From NCBI GenBank assembly GCA_039881045.1, contig JAYWVB010000013.1, positions 372,001-436,000 on the forward strand: a stretch of DNA of 64,000 bases. The letters are read 5' to 3'. The DNA comes from Chaetomium olivaceum (lineage: Eukaryota; Ascomycota; Sordariomycetes; Sordariales; Chaetomiaceae). Both the position numbers and the translations under genes were made by a program. The notes beneath the pieces were generated by a model, which saw only the letters and a list, made by a program, of their open reading frames with translations, was not told the DNA's origin and ran no database searches. Below are positions 1 through 13,034 of this stretch, piece by piece; the stretch's first letter is position 1; each line of letters begins with the position of its first letter.

Positions 1-407
1 GGGGTGAGTTAGGTATTGAGCATGGGTAAGTACATACCTTACCTAGGGTGGATTCGAAGTTTGAACTCTAAGTCCAAGTGCATACAGTCACGTCCCACCC
101 AGAAAGTAGCAGTAACGAAAGAACCCGATCAAGCTGTGATTTTATGTTTTCTATGCGCTAGCACTTTTATCCACGGCATCTCAGCAAGCACTTCGCTGCT
201 GACCCAACAGACATCCACGCCCAACTCCCTCCAACTCTCCCGCCATAACTGTGTAGGTAAGATACCCAGCTAAGAAGATCATGCCACCAAAAAGAGGCGA
301 CGGCGTGCCGCAGGCCTACCAGATGAGTCAAGAGAAACCCGAGGCTTTCACACCTTGCGTTTCCTTCTCCTTCTAGTATCCACACCATCGCGTACGTGCA
401 TGGCAAT
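1..407. other. 3' flank of eIF2A, no gene seen
   Basis: Non-coding sequence downstream of the minus-strand eIF2A stop. Short overlapping frames on both strands have no splice continuity or recognisable protein character. It probably contains the eIF2A 3'UTR and polyadenylation region. Confidence 0.6.
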
Positions 408-2558
408 CTAAGCATGCTCGCCAAGCGCTGCCAGCTCGTCAACCACCATCTTCTTGGTCTTGATCTTCTTGACCTGCGTCTCCTCCAGCTTCTCTCCGCC
501 CGCGAGCCTCATCTCGAGGTCCTCGATCGCGCGGATCTTCTTCTGCAAAGCCCTGACCTTCTTGGCGTTCGGGTTGGCCGATGACGCACCGCCAGCTCCG
601 TCCGCGTCTACGGGAGTAGCCGGTGAGACGGGCGAGCCGCCGCCCTGACCTCCCTGACCGGGGCGGCTGCGGGAGGCGGCGCGTTGCGTGTTGTTGCGGT
701 TGCGCGGGCCAGGTTGCAGATTGTTGGCATTACCATTGTTGTTGGCATTATTGTGGCGAGAGCGGCTGCGAGCATGCTGCTGACCGCGCCGGTCAGGGCT
801 GCGGCCTTCGTTGCCCGATGCGCTGCCGTACTCGCGGGGAGACGGCGCAAGACCGCCTTCGGTAGGGGCTTCGGCAGCTGCGGCTGCAGCGGCGTCACCC
901 TCCTTGGGCTTCTTGTTCCGCTTCTTCTTGTTCTTCTTGGCCGCGTTGCCCTCGTCAACGGGCGCCGCACCAGGAACGGAACGGCCAGCCGGCTCCGCTC
1001 CAGGAACCAGGTGGCGCGGACGGCCGAAGCCGTTGGGGCCGATGGAAGCCGTTCCGTTGCTGACGATGTGGGCGGCGCCGCCCTCGTCCTCACGCTTGAA
1101 GTGTAGCGGAGTCAGGGCGCCACGGGCACCGGGCGGACGGTAAGCCCCGACGGGCTTGGACGGAGTCTTGACCGTGCCGAGGAACGCCATGCCCGAGGCG
1201 TGCGGGGTGGGCACAGGGTGCAGAGGATCCCCGGCGGAAAGATTCTCTGCGGGGATGGGACGCCACATGGCATTGTACAACTCGACCATATCCTCGTTGT
1301 ACATGATGCCGCCGCCGACATGCCAGAGCTTGATGCCGTTGTCCACGCGGAGGCGAGGCGACGTGGTCGCAGTCATGATGTAGCGACTGTCGGGGCTCCA
1401 GGTGCAGACACTAGGGTTGCCGCTCTCGATAGTGCAGATCTTGCGGTAGTCCTTCTCCAGGTCATAGACATCGATCTGGCCAGCCAAGTTACCGAAGCCG
1501 GCAACCAGGGTGAACCGGCCCGTGGGAGAGAAGATGATGGTGTTGCGAGGACCGATCGGGAACGAGTGGATAGGCACGCCGCGGTGGTTGAAGATGGTCG
1601 TCTTGGCGGGCATGAAGCCGTAGATGACGCCGAACTCGGTCGAGTTGGGAGACCAGGCAACATCATGGATCGGCCCATCCTTGTCCAGGGTGATCCTAGC
1701 ATCGAACGACCCGTTGGCGCTCAACAGATACATGGTCGTCTCGCCATAGTAGCTCTTGTTCGACTTGTCGACTTCTGTTTGTGCCAGCACAATCAGGCTC
1801 GTTCCCAGTGCGTTCCACTTCAGCTGCACCTTGTCGCCCTTGAAGAAGGTCTTTTGGGAGATGGGGCTCGTGAACGACGGCACGTTGTAGACCTTAACGG
1901 CAGCAGGTTGGCCCTAGAAGAATAAGGTTAGGGTCGAGTTCGGGAAGACCTAGATATTCTTTTTTGGGCTTACCTTGCGCTCAGGAATAAAAACGGCAAC
2001 GTTCTGGTTCAGTCCGGGGGCGATGGCAAAGTCGGTCACGCCCTCAGCGCGCAGCTTGTTCCAGACAGTCGAGAAGTCGTTGCTGTTGTAGAACTGCACC
2101 TCGTTGGTGACGATGCGGGCGCAGTACTTCTCGTCGGCCGTGTACTGCAGGTTCCAACCCGACTGCGACTTCTGGACAAACTTGCCGAGCGGCTCCCTCT
2201 CGGCGCCCTCAGCGACGTCCTCAATGGTGCGCCAGATCTTTAGGTTCTTAGTGGCGTCGCCATTCTCGTCCTTGGCAGGTCGCTCCCAGGTGCTCAGGTA
2301 GTTGCCTCGGGGAGAGAATCCGAGCTCGAAGGCGTTGGCAAGCGGGAGGGCGGTCAGCACGTGGCCGACCGAGGCATCAGCAACAACGACACCCTCATTA
2401 GAGGCGTATGCGAAGTAGCGGCCGCAAGGCGAGTAGACACAGCACCGGAGGTTCCCTTCGGGCTTCTCGAACCCAGGAAGCTCCTCGTAGACAGGCGCGG
2501 CATCGAAGACGCCGATGGCCTTCTGGGTTCGGTAGGCAAACTGCAACGGATTCGCCAT
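408..2558 (-). CDS. eIF2A: Eukaryotic translation initiation factor 2A (eIF2A)
   Basis: Two exons, 2558-1974 and 1913-408, joined across a 60-nt intron with GTAAG donor and CTAG acceptor, give 696 aa, the usual eIF2A size. The N-terminal about 430 residues have the WD-like blades of the eIF2A beta-propeller (for example the YSPCGRYFAYAS and WSPDSRYIMTAT segments). A low-complexity, basic linker rich in Asn, Arg and Gly follows, including the lysine-rich stretch AAKKNKKKRNKKPKEGD. The C-terminus is a coiled segment (KKVRALQKKIRAIEDLEMRL) typical of the family's binding tail. eIF2A is a cytoplasmic factor linked to non-canonical Met-tRNA delivery and ribosome binding. The ATG at 2558 opens the propeller directly (MANPLQFAYRTQKAIGVFD). 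The frame is intact throughout. Confidence 0.95.
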
Positions 2559-5330
2559 GACTAGTCAAAGCCACAGGTGGTCGCGGTAGCAGGTGTGGGC
2601 GGTGTTACTGTTGTTTTCTTGGTTCTTCTTGCTGTCTCCCTGAGGATGACTGCGTTCTCAATCGTAGCACTGACGCCGATCCAAATCAATGGAATGCGAA
2701 GACAAAGGCGATCAAGAGGCTTGGACCGACTATCGAGGAGTCAGGCGTCGTCGCAGGAAACTGGCCTTTACGCGATGGACTGGCGGGACGTGATTGTCGA
2801 GGACAGAGACACGAGGGACTCGGGGATTCGAAGATCGGTTCGCGACACACACAAAGTCTACCACGCGACAGCAGGGAAGCGATGATGAGGCGATGGGGCG
2901 CAGGTGACGAGGCAGGCCTTTGAGGTCTTGACAAAGAGGCCGCGGAGCAGAGATGCGATGGAAAACCCGACCGACAGGAAGAGGGGGGAACAGTAAAAAG
3001 AAGAGAAGGGCCCTTGGGGAGAGTTGGCGAAGGCGGTGCGCGTTGGACCGGATGGGCTTGGGAACGGGGGAGGAAAGAAGAAGAGAATGAAAGGGAGAGA
3101 GGGACCAGGAGTAAGAGACGGGAAGCAGTCCCACAACCTCGCGACCATTTTTTTAGCTTTCTGCATGCTGATTCAGGCCGTGCCCGGCGGGGGCCATCTG
3201 TGTGGCACCGCAGGGGCTGGGTCCATGGTTGGTCGAGGCTGTTCAAGCCCCGCTAAAACGCTTCGGCTTTGGGTGCCAAGCCTCGCTGGCTGGGTTCTCT
3301 TGGCGTCAGATCTCGCCCCATTCTCTCGCTCGAACATCAGGGCATCGCTTTTTGGCCACAGGTCGGATTTATTCTCTTTCTTTTCTTCAATTTTTTTCCC
3401 TAGTTTTAACAACAAGGTAGTGTTGCATCCTGGTCATGATTTCTGATTGTCTTTGAACGCGATTTTATTTGCTGGGTGACTCAGGGAAAATGGTTTGCTT
3501 GAGGTTCCCGAATCCAATTCCTTATGTGGTGTGGAGGTAAGTCGGGCATCAAGGTACGGGCTGCGGGCAAGTGCACATCCAATGCACTCCTCTGATCAAA
3601 CCCTCCTTTATACTGAGTAAGCATACAATATTTTGCCACAAAGGCTTTGTTTTTTGATAGATGTACATAAGTGGCTTTTTAAATTTTTTAAATCTGTTTG
3701 CGCGAATCCAGCTTTGCAAGCATGGAGAAGGCAATAGTAACCAGACATGAAATCAAAACATCATGACAGCCCAGGACCTAGACCACAAGAACACATCTTT
3801 CAGAGAGCCAGACAATACGACTCCCTCCCAACTTCGGCAGGGAAATAAAAACTTCCTTCCACCACGAAGTAGCGCGATTTGAGACAAAACCAGCCCTTGT
3901 CTTTTCCCCGCGTTAACTTACCCTTGAATATCCAGATCGGATCTGCGCCGTTGAAGCGATCGGGTAAGGTATGGTGACAGGCGGGGCTGGCTGCCCGGAA
4001 CAAGCCGCTGTGGGGGGATCCATCGGGCGGCGGCACAAATAGCTTTGCGCTAGCTCTCATTCGGGCAACCATGTTCAGCCTCATCAACGTCCCTTGAACA
4101 ATCCCATCAACAATTTCATCAGTCAATCCGAATGAGTTGGAGGGGAAACAACACATGAAACATCAATATACCTATCTTGACCTATATCTTCAATACAGGA
4201 GAGAATGTATTTTACTCGAGCGCATTTATTAACCACACTACGTCCTCTCTCCTTGTCGTTGCCCCTTGCCTTGGTCTGTTTGTTGATTTGTTTGTTGACT
4301 TACTCGAATCGACCGAATCTCGAATATGTCAGCCGGCAGATTGCATATTCCGAGTCAAATCGTATATTCCGAGTCAGATCGCACATGTGTCATCCTATCT
4401 ACTCATATACATGGCCCTCCAGTAATATCTTTCCCTTGGGCGCCTCGGAGTTGCAGTCCGCTCACACCTTGGTGTCCAAGACCGCTCCAGGTTGTGCGGA
4501 GACTGTCCAAGTCCCATGCCGCAACGGGCTCCCTATATGAGTAGAAGTCTATCTCTCTACAGCAAAACAGAACAACACTCCTGAACCAACAAATGCAAGC
4601 TTATTATTCGTTTGCTTGGGCCCTCACTCTCCACTTCTGTCTACATCACCTCGAGGTTGACATCCTCCAGATGGCGTTTAAGGTGATAATATGGTTTAGG
4701 GACAGGAAATACTTCGCCTTCGTCAAACACTCAAACCTGGAAGCGAAACTTCAAAGCCACTGTGCACGAGACCGGCTTTCCTGTCTCTTTTATCCAACTG
4801 CTCCAAAGTACCTATGTCAAATGGGGAAAACGGTTGTAGAATATTAGATCTCGTCTCTTCAGGAAACCTCACAATCTACCCCCCTGAGACAGAGGACATG
4901 TTTGATGGCCCTCTGACAGTGTCTTGCTGCTGGATTCTTCATGTTCTTGTCTGACCTGGTGATTGTGATCAAGTGACCGCCCTCAACACCGACACCACCC
5001 GTTCCCACCTGTGCATAAACATGGTACTTTGGCATTGCACTACCCCGCTCACAGGAAAAGGGAGGGCAGCCCCCAGTCAACCAAAGGCGCCTGAGGGATG
5101 TTCAGACGAGAAACTACACGCTAGTCATTGCCAGCAGGAAAGAACGCGAAGCTCTCATCGCGTTGCCCTGGCATGGACCGTGCACCCACAACGATATATT
5201 TTGCATCTGTTCTCTGGTTCTCGCTTTCTTCTTCTGTTCTCAACCATCACCAACTTCATCGCTGTCTTCCCGTTGTCCTCGCGCCCGAATTCTTTTCAAT
5301 TTTTTACAAGAAAGACATCGACAAGGAAGT
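2559..5330. other. Divergent intergenic region with leaders, no gene supported
   Basis: This region separates eIF2A (-) from the 632-aa gene (+), which are divergent. It contains the eIF2A promoter and leader, an AT-richer stretch near 3380-3720, and, from about 5200, the probable untranslated first exon of the right-hand gene ending at the GTAAGT donor at 5331. ORFs at 3800-4156 (-) and 4593-4847 (+) lack any recognisable domain or splice partner and are not called. Confidence 0.5.
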
Positions 5331-5670
5331 GTAAGTCCATCTTCTCTCTTTGTTGTATCCTTTTTATTGGCACGACGGTACTATTTTGTATTCACGCGGG
5401 TCCATTTGGTCTCGGCGGTGCTCGGCAGTACACATCCCCCAAGTGAACGACCGGGAAGGTCAGAATTGGTGGCGAGCAGGCCTGAGTCTGACATGAGAAT
5501 TCTCATTTGGCTTTAAGACGCTTTCTTTTATCGTCTAGACAGGTGTATTTCATTGTATCACGTTTTGCTCACATTAACTCTTTGGTTTCTATTCCCTCAT
5601 TCAGATGGCACCCGATTTCCCAGTCATATTAAGCTGTTGGCTGGGCATTGAACTAACTCTTATTCACCAG
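5331..5670 (+). other. 5'UTR intron of the 632-aa gene
   Basis: A strong GTAAGT donor at 5331 and an acceptor at 5670, preceded by the branch-like motif AACTAAC and a pyrimidine tract, flank 340 nt immediately before the start codon at 5675. The donor, branch site and acceptor are seen directly. That they are used, and that the gene has an untranslated first exon, is inferred. Confidence 0.6.
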
Positions 5671-5674
5671 GAAG

Positions 5675-8230
5675 ATGGAGCAGCACCAAGGTGCTCGCCC
5701 GCGGGGTTTGCGGCCCCCTCCTGGGTTTGGTAAGTTCACTGCGATGAGGTGACAAGATACTCCAAGGGGAGACACAAAAGGAGTGATCAAAAGGCAATCG
5801 AGAAAACCATCCAGAGGACCAAGAGAACCAGTGGGCAGGCCGCACTGGGCTCACAGCAAAGTGACTTTGACCACAACAACAAAGCTACATCGCCGGGTTG
5901 AGGGCACCAGCCAGGAGTACTGTGGCTTGCTGTGTAGCCCTTGCTCATGCCCCCGGTCAGCAGCTCAACACTCGCGGCCTGAACTGGTGCCTCGACACTG
6001 ACATCGAGGCGGCCACTCACGCGCTGCGATGCAATCAGCCCTGGACCCGCGCCTGCCCACAAGTCTACAAATTCCCTTTGCTTTCCTGCAAAATCCATCT
6101 TCCTTTCTCTTTCCCAAACAACAAAAAAAGCTGACTTTGTTCGTTTGCACCAGAGGCGCCCAGCAATCACCCGCCCACCACCACCAACGAGGAGCAATCC
6201 TCCTCGACGTCCGCTGCTGCTGCCTTCGGGCTCTTCCCTTTCCCCCCGGCCACGGGTTTCCCGCGGTCGCCTCCTTCTTCGGCTGCCTCCGGCCGCTCGA
6301 CACTCCCCGAGGTGTCAAGCGAGTACAGCGCTCGGGAGAAGATGGAGGAGACCAACGCGTGGCTCCTCGGCCACCACCACGACCAGGTGGTGGCCACCAT
6401 GCACAAGAAGTTCCAGGCTCTCCTGGACTACGACAAGACGAAGAATCGCAAGATTCTTCACATCGACTGGTAAGTTCAATCGTATTCCACCCCATCCCAT
6501 CCCGATTTCCGAAGGCCCGAAGGTACGAAACGCGAAAGCGCGAAAATTAATCGCTAACCACGCGTTATTTCTGTTCGCTTCCCAGGATCGCTGGGAACCC
6601 CAACGATTCCATCAAGAAGGAGGAGGCTGCCACCGCCCATGGTGGCATGAGCGCCGAGGACAGGCGCCTCAGCGACAGCGTGGCCAGGACGGTCATGCGG
6701 ATCACCCACGGCGTAAGCCAGTGGGATGAGACCCTAACGGTATGTCATCAATTGATTCCTTTGCTTTGTTATTTTTTTCTGTCGCTGCCGGTTGCCACCG
6801 ACTTCAAAAACACACCCAAACATGACCGACCTGCTAACCATCGTCTCTTTCTGCAGTGGAACAAGGCAATGTTCTACGGCGACTGGCTGAACGACCAGAA
6901 GGGGTTCCGCCAATTCTTTTACGAGATCCAGATCAAGAGGATCTCTGGCGCCGACGAGGCGCTGCTCGAAAAATGCGGGATCAGCCCGGCGTTCGTCTGG
7001 CTGCCCCTCCACGACGAGAAGGCCCCCGCCATCACCCCCATGGTGGTTCCTCCCGTCGTTCCCTCCATGATCCCTGGGCAGGCGCCTCGTGAGCTCCCCA
7101 TTCCGGGCCAGGTCGCTGCCGAGCCCATCCCGGAGGTCGAGGAAGAGGAGTATGCCACTCCGACCCCCGCCTCCTCCCTGAAAGTCCCGACGTGCTCGGC
7201 CGACAAGGGCAAGGGAAAGGCCGTCGCTCCCCAAGGCCAAGCCAATGACAGCAATTCCGGCGCTCCCATCATCGTCTCTTCCGAGCCCGCTCAATCCCCC
7301 GAGCAGCAGAGAACCCCTCTCCCCAACATTGACAACCTCGATCTCGGCCAGCAGAGCAGCAGCACCAACGACGCAGAAGCCCCTGCCGATTCCGGCACCC
7401 CTCGTTCCAGCATTCCTCGCAGCCAGCCTCTCCCCAATTCTGGCAGCTTTGAGTCTGTCGATCCCCCTCCTTCGGATGACTCTGACTCCGATGAGTCGTA
7501 CGAGGATGAAGGCACCGTCTACCTAGCCGACGACGTCGATCCTTTCGAGGCGCTCATACCCGCCCATCACACTCCGGCTGTCAGCGCTGCCGACCTGCAC
7601 CGGCACCGTCAGGAGTTCGACCGCATCGCCTTTGCCAAGCGCGAGGAGCTCGAGCACACGTTTGCCTTCATGAAGGACCCCGAGGTTACCGAGCGCATCA
7701 AGAAGTCCTTCATCTACAGCGTCCGCGTTGTTGCCTTCCCTGACAACAACAACATCGTCAACGAATTCACGGGCCCGCGTGTCAAGGACCGCTACGCCAC
7801 CATCATCGGACAGGGTGGCTGGGTCGTGCCTCCTCTCGAAGAACGAATCAAGTGGCGCGACGAACGCAAGCGCGCGTACCGGAACAAGGGCGCCAAACCT
7901 GGCAAGTACGAGGGCCTCCCCCGACAGCAGGTTCAGAACTGCATGCCCATGAAGTTTGACTGGTCAGACGGTATTGAAGCGCGCTACTATGGCCCGGTGG
8001 CCCCGGTCTGGCGCGAGACTTGCGATCCGACCTTGGAGGATATCTACTGGATGGTCTGGCAGTTGATTGCCGGCAAACAGTTCCTCGGTTTCAACCCTGG
8101 CATCGGCTTCGGTTCCCATCGGCCCCGCGCGACAGGCGACGTGGCGATGCTGAACCAGTGTCCTTTCAAGAGCCCGTCGGCTGAGGCACTCTACCACACA
8201 GCTTCGCACCCGCGTGGCAAAGAGAAATAA
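5675..8230 (+). CDS. Unrecognised 632-aa fungal protein
   Basis: Four coding exons (5675-5729, 6154-6469, 6586-6739, 6857-8230) keep one frame through three GT-AG introns and give 632 aa. The start MEQHQGARPRGLRPPPGFE lies just after the 5'UTR intron. I do not recognise the family. An N-terminal Ser/Pro/Ala-rich stretch is followed by a compact block near residues 65-210 containing NAWLLGHHHDQVVATMHKKF and FYGDWLNDQKGFRQFFYEI. The centre is a disordered, acidic, Ser/Pro-rich region (DDSDSDESYEDEG). The C-terminal about 210 residues look globular and charged (YATIIGQGGWVVPPLEERIK; LEDIYWMVWQLIAGKQFLGF). No signal peptide or membrane span is seen. The last intron (6740-6856, 117 nt) is a multiple of three without an in-frame stop, so it can be mistaken for coding DNA. 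The exon model is firm; the function is unknown. Confidence 0.85.
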
Positions 8231-8406
8231 CTATCCTGACTTCTTCATCAAGCTCGAGGCCAAACCCGGCAACCACCCTTCTCTGCCATCGCCTCTTGAA
8301 GCAATTTCCTCCATACCATCATAAATCACGAAGTCACGAAGTCACGCATACCACGAATCCATACCACACCGTCAACCTTTCCCATTTTACACAAGCCAGC
8401 GAGCGT

Positions 8407-8561
8407 CACGACTTATCATCCTTCAGTCGAAGAGGTCCTCATTGACAATCACCACCGGCATTTCTCTCTTTCCACGATACAAGCACCGTCACGACTTATC
8501 GTCCTTCGCCCCGAAGAGGTCACCCGACTTATCATCCTTCGATCGAAGAGGTCCAATTGAC
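8407..8561 (+). repeat. Three-copy direct repeat of about 33 bp
   Basis: The pattern CGACTTATCATCCTTC, then a variable NNTCGAAGAGGTC core, occurs near 8409, 8491 and 8524. Copies 2 and 3 are adjacent and copy 1 is about 80 bp upstream. Copies 1 and 3 also share a terminal ATTGAC. The repeat is in the 3' flank of the 632-aa gene. Confidence 0.75.
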
Positions 8562-9250
8562 GGCCATATTACCGACATGTCAGAGTACACATTTCCAGTC
8601 TGGTTTCTTTCCTGCTTCTTCTCGCCGTAGCGCCGCTTCGCCTAGCCTTCGCAACCCGTCCAATCCAACTCAAAGTCGGCACGCCTTCTCTTTTATCACA
8701 GCCACCACCGTTCGGAGCGGAGCTGGTTCGTCGGTACTGATCGCATTCACCGCACTCCGAGTTCTACCATCTGGTACCCAGAACAGCATGGACGGCATGG
8801 GCGTTTCGTATTATCGCACAAGGCAGCCGCAATTCGATGATTTCTTCACTGTTTCCGTCTTTGTTTCCCTCTCTTCGCTGCACCACCATCCGCCTACCGC
8901 CCAGATCAGCATTACCCAACACGGCAAACACACCTCCGCTGCTCCTTTACCTTGGACGGGGACTCGGTTGTGTGGGTTGGGTCTGATGTGGTCTCTTCTT
9001 CTTCTTCGGAAGGGGTCGACACGACACGGCACATCACGGCATGACATGGCATGGCTAGCAGGATCGTCTTGTCTTTTGCAATACCTAGTCGGCGCACTTT
9101 CTGCATGCGACACACAACGAAAACCTCGATCCATCATCACGGATCTTGGGGCCTGGGAAAACCGACGGGACATCACCACCATCGATCACATCAAGAAAGA
9201 CATGGGGCGCCGCCGCATCAGAGTAACGGGATTGAGACTGACTGACTGAC

Positions 9251-9500
9251 GGACTGGGTTGGGGAGCCCTATCACGTCTTTCTTCTTCTTTCTTCCTCTA
9301 TATCTACTCTCAGCCTTCCCTCGAGCATGTATCGCGGTACTGGACTTGACTGACACTGAGCTGGGATTGGGGAACCTTTCTCACGTGTCTTGTCTTTTAC
9401 TCATTCAGCATGGACAGGGTGGCTTGTATATGGACAGGACATTGGAGCTTTGGACGGGATCAGAACGGATTGGGTTGGGGAGCCCTCTCTTTTCTTCTCT
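9251..9500 (+). repeat. Imperfect dispersed repeat GGGTTGGGGAGCCCT plus pyrimidine tract
   Basis: GGGTTGGGGAGCCCT followed by a long TC-rich tract occurs at about 9256 and again at about 9474. A weaker relative (GGGATTGGGGAACC plus TC tract) lies near 9363. They look like a local imperfect duplication in non-coding DNA. Confidence 0.5.
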
Positions 9501-9721
9501 TCTGTTCTTACTCTCTATTTTCTTTTCTTTCTTCACATATGGCATGGAACGGACGGATTTCGTTGGGGCGTTTTGGGGGGCCTCACATCCATGCTGTTGC
9601 TCACGCACATACAACTTCTCTCGGTTCTCCTGTAATTGGCGTTGGGTGGAGGGATTTCGGGATCTGATAGTTGGGGTTTTGCGGGCTTGGGGCTTGGAGC
9701 TTGGAGGTTGATGATACCCTG

Positions 9722-9741
9722 GGTCTGGTCTGGTCTGGTCT
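9722..9741 (+). repeat. (GGTCT)4 pentanucleotide microsatellite
   Basis: Four perfect tandem copies of GGTCT in non-coding DNA. Confidence 0.9.
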
Positions 9742-10782
9742 GGTTCATTTTCATGAGGAATGACGATGAAGATGGTGGTTGATACCCATGGAGTTGGTTG
9801 GGCATTTGTCTAGGTAATCTTTTGCTCTTTGCTTTGCTTGACCGAATGGAACGGTTTCTTCACACTTTTGGTGTCTGCTACTGGAGTTGTGATGGGCAAC
9901 TATCTGCTGCTTGTGAACCGTTGATGTCGGCCTCGGTATGATGGCGCTGGCCAGGCACCCAGGGTAAGCTTTTTAGTTGAAGCCCTGATCCATGCCGTCG
10001 TCTTGGGTGAAATGGTGGTTGATCTGAGCGACAGCGGTGTGGATGGAAGGCCATGCAGGGTGACGTCGTGTATCCGCCACCATGTCGATCACCCGCCCAC
10101 CTGGCTGATTGAGGGAGGCCATCTGTGTTTCAGAATGTGGATATCCTCATTGTGAACGCAGCATCCTCCGAAGGTTGACCCGAGAAGACGGAGTAAACAA
10201 GGGGATGGGCTTGAAGTCTACACGAAAGCCCAAAATACATACAGTGGATGGTTGTTAAAGAGGTGTATGTCTTTGCCGTTTTGAAGACCATTCGCAGCAT
10301 GACACTCGCATGAATAATGAACCGAGGTAAAAAGCACTCTGTAAGAAGATATCTCGAAAAGGAAGTGGTCGAGTTGAGGAGTGAAGCTGAAGTCAAGAGC
10401 GGATGAGAATCTTAGCTAAAAGTGATGGGGGACACATAAGCAACACCTCAACTCACACACGCCAATACGCACCCCAAACAAGCCCATAACCACCGCCATG
10501 GGAAAGTGACCTCGGGAACCCAACATTCCGAGGACCCCTAACTCTCCCTCTCCCTCTCCTCCAAAACCCTCCCTCGCAATCCAGCCAGTCGGCCCGGCCA
10601 AACACAGAAACCCCATCCCCAGCCCAAGGATGGAATCATGCCCCCCCTCACCGATCACCAAAAACCGCACCCACCGACCGCCGATCCCTCTCCCTGCACA
10701 CCTGAAGCGGAACCGAAAGAAGCAGCGTGGTGAAACCCACACCGACGGGGAGGGGAGGCACAGCCACGCAAGCCCCTTCATC

Positions 10783-10802
10783 AGAGCAGAGCAGAGCAGA
10801 GC
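10783..10802 (+). repeat. (AGAGC)4 pentanucleotide microsatellite
   Basis: Four perfect tandem copies of AGAGC in non-coding DNA. Confidence 0.9.
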
Positions 10803-13006
10803 AGCTCAGTCGTTTCCCCCTCCCCTATTCCCACAACACCCCCGCGCGCGCCCACCGCGCGCCGATCAATGTGGCGTCCCGCCGCAGCGCTGTCTGTGGC
10901 GAGAGGTCCGGGACCGGTCCGGTTCGTGTTCTCAGAGGAAGTACCGGTACTGGCACATGCTTTCATGGGTGGGAGTGGGGGAGGGGGAGGGTTGCGACTG
11001 TGGCGAGTGCAGTGGCTTTGCTTTTGCTTTTACACAGTCCCTCCCTCCCTCCTTATGTGAATCATGTCTTTGCCTTGCGCTCCCTCAGTCAGTTATCCGG
11101 TGTTGCTCGTCACACCCCCCCGCCACACACACACCCGCTTGCAACCCCCCTGTTTGGTTGGTTGGTGGTGTGCCACAGTGGCGGTGCAGAGCTTCCATAT
11201 CGTTGGATGCTGCGGGAATAATGAGGCTTTCCCCGGGTATACTTCCCGCTGCTACTTCATACAAGTACTGCTGCTGCTGCTGGTTAATGCATTAGCGGTG
11301 AGTGGGCGAGAGGGAAAGTTCCCTGGCGTTTTGGCCGCGCGGTGTGTGGCGAGGGGCTGGAGCGGTGGTTGTTGAGTCTGGGCGTTGGGTGGTCGGTCCG
11401 ACTTGTGGCGTTCGGAGATAGCTGCGGGTGGCTTTTCACTTGCTTTCGGTGGGGATTGGCTGGCGGAAGGGTTTGTGTCGGCTATACAAGGTGAGTTTTA
11501 TACCTTAGGTGTAGATGAACGGGAACGGGAGAGCGGCGTTTATCGGGTGTTGGGGTGTTGGCGGCCAACGGACTTGGGCCCCTTGACGATGGTGTGGCCA
11601 ACGAGCTTCGCTCGGTATTGGCGGGTGTTCGATAGCTGGTATCGCGCTCGGGCCGGGAGCTGTTGTCTTTGACGGACTGAGTCTGTATGTGCTTGTATGA
11701 AATTTTCTTGTGTGACACCGAGTTGCGTCCAGGGCGTATGCACATACAGAGAGATACACAACCACACATGCGCGGCCAGATCGCGAGGACCCCTATTTCA
11801 TCCGCCACAAACAAACCCCGCGGCAAGCAACAGGAACACAACACCTATTCGTCTTGCATACACCCGGGGTCATACGCCCCATTGGCCAGATGCCCGTCCA
11901 GAGGCGCGGCAGCTCGCCGTCCCGAGAACCGCTCCCGGCGTCCCGCCGCCCGGTGATCGACACAGACATGCCCCGATTCGGAGCCCGGAACCACGCGCGC
12001 AACGGCTACGAGGGGGGCGTGCCCGTAGACGCACAGATGAGGTGAAACATTTTTGGATCCTCCGGCAGCGGGGCCGCGTTGTATCGTGAGGGTCACTCGG
12101 TCGCTTCCCCATCCACGCGTGTCTCGCACGAGATACAAACTCACGATGTGAGGCATGCCCCCCTTTTTTCGACTTCGGCGAGGCCGTTGCCAGTAGTTGC
12201 AACCCGTGCCCGAGTTTGGCCCTGCGCTCAGCAGTCATGGGGTCCATAGCCCCTGAGACATGGCCGCTGGAGGCCACCACGCTACCTGGCCGGTACGTTT
12301 TGCCGCGCGGGTGACAACAACGGACGCCAAGGAGTGCAATTGCGGCCCGCTTGCACATCCAGGACGTGGGAGGTCGCAACGCATCGTGATCGGTGTGCAT
12401 GCTGCACGAACTGTGCCCCTTGGAAACGTCCCTGGGGCCAGACCGGCGGTTGCGGTCAGGGTTTGCAGCCACCAACAAACGACCTTAGTACGCCGGCGCG
12501 CGCTTCCCCGAGTCCTCCAACACCACAGCGCGGCCGAAACAGCAACCATACATCCATCCATCCTCTCGAGGTAGAGGGCGTGGGGGCCTACTAGCAGGGA
12601 TCGAATCAGCATGAAGAATACCGTTGAAATTTGAGAAGAACTGAATCAAAACACCCACTGAACCAGACACCCACCAGCTGATCCCACGAGCCTTCTCCTC
12701 GCTCACTGAAGTCCCCAAAGAGGTTAAAAGATGCGGCGACGGCAACTAGGACGCACGGAAACGGACGGTGCCGAACCCAGGAACCCTACCAAGCTGACGA
12801 CGGCCTCCCTGATGGCCACATGATGCTGTCTGTTCTTTCTCACAGTGACCTGTCGTATCCGAGGTGCCGCCAATTTGAGTAGTCCTATCGGTGCCCGGTT
12901 AGAGTTTCCTGAGCGATGCACTGTCTAGCCGACTTGTTTTCAAGGCGAGTAGTCAATGGTGGACTAAGTTCGGAAGTTATCGGCTGATCGCCTGATGTAA
13001 ATGTGC

Positions 13007-13034
13007 GAATAACGTGATAATGAATAACGTGATA
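13007..13034 (+). repeat. Two-copy 13-bp repeat GAATAACGTGATA
   Basis: GAATAACGTGATA occurs at 13007 and 13022, fifteen bases apart, in non-coding DNA. The role is unknown. Confidence 0.8.

Noticed and set aside
623..1925. Plus-strand ORFs opposite eIF2A
   Set aside because: They are antisense shadows of a GC-rich coding exon, with repetitive composition and no domains.
3800..4156. 118-aa minus-strand ORF
   Set aside because: No splice partners, no recognised motif, ordinary non-coding composition around it.
8557..9249. 230-aa plus-strand ORF
   Set aside because: Codon use and amino-acid mix look random; overlaps the repeat region and has no homology cue.
10630..11295. 221-aa plus-strand ORF
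   Set aside because: Crosses microsatellite and CA-rich DNA with alternative overlapping frames equally long.
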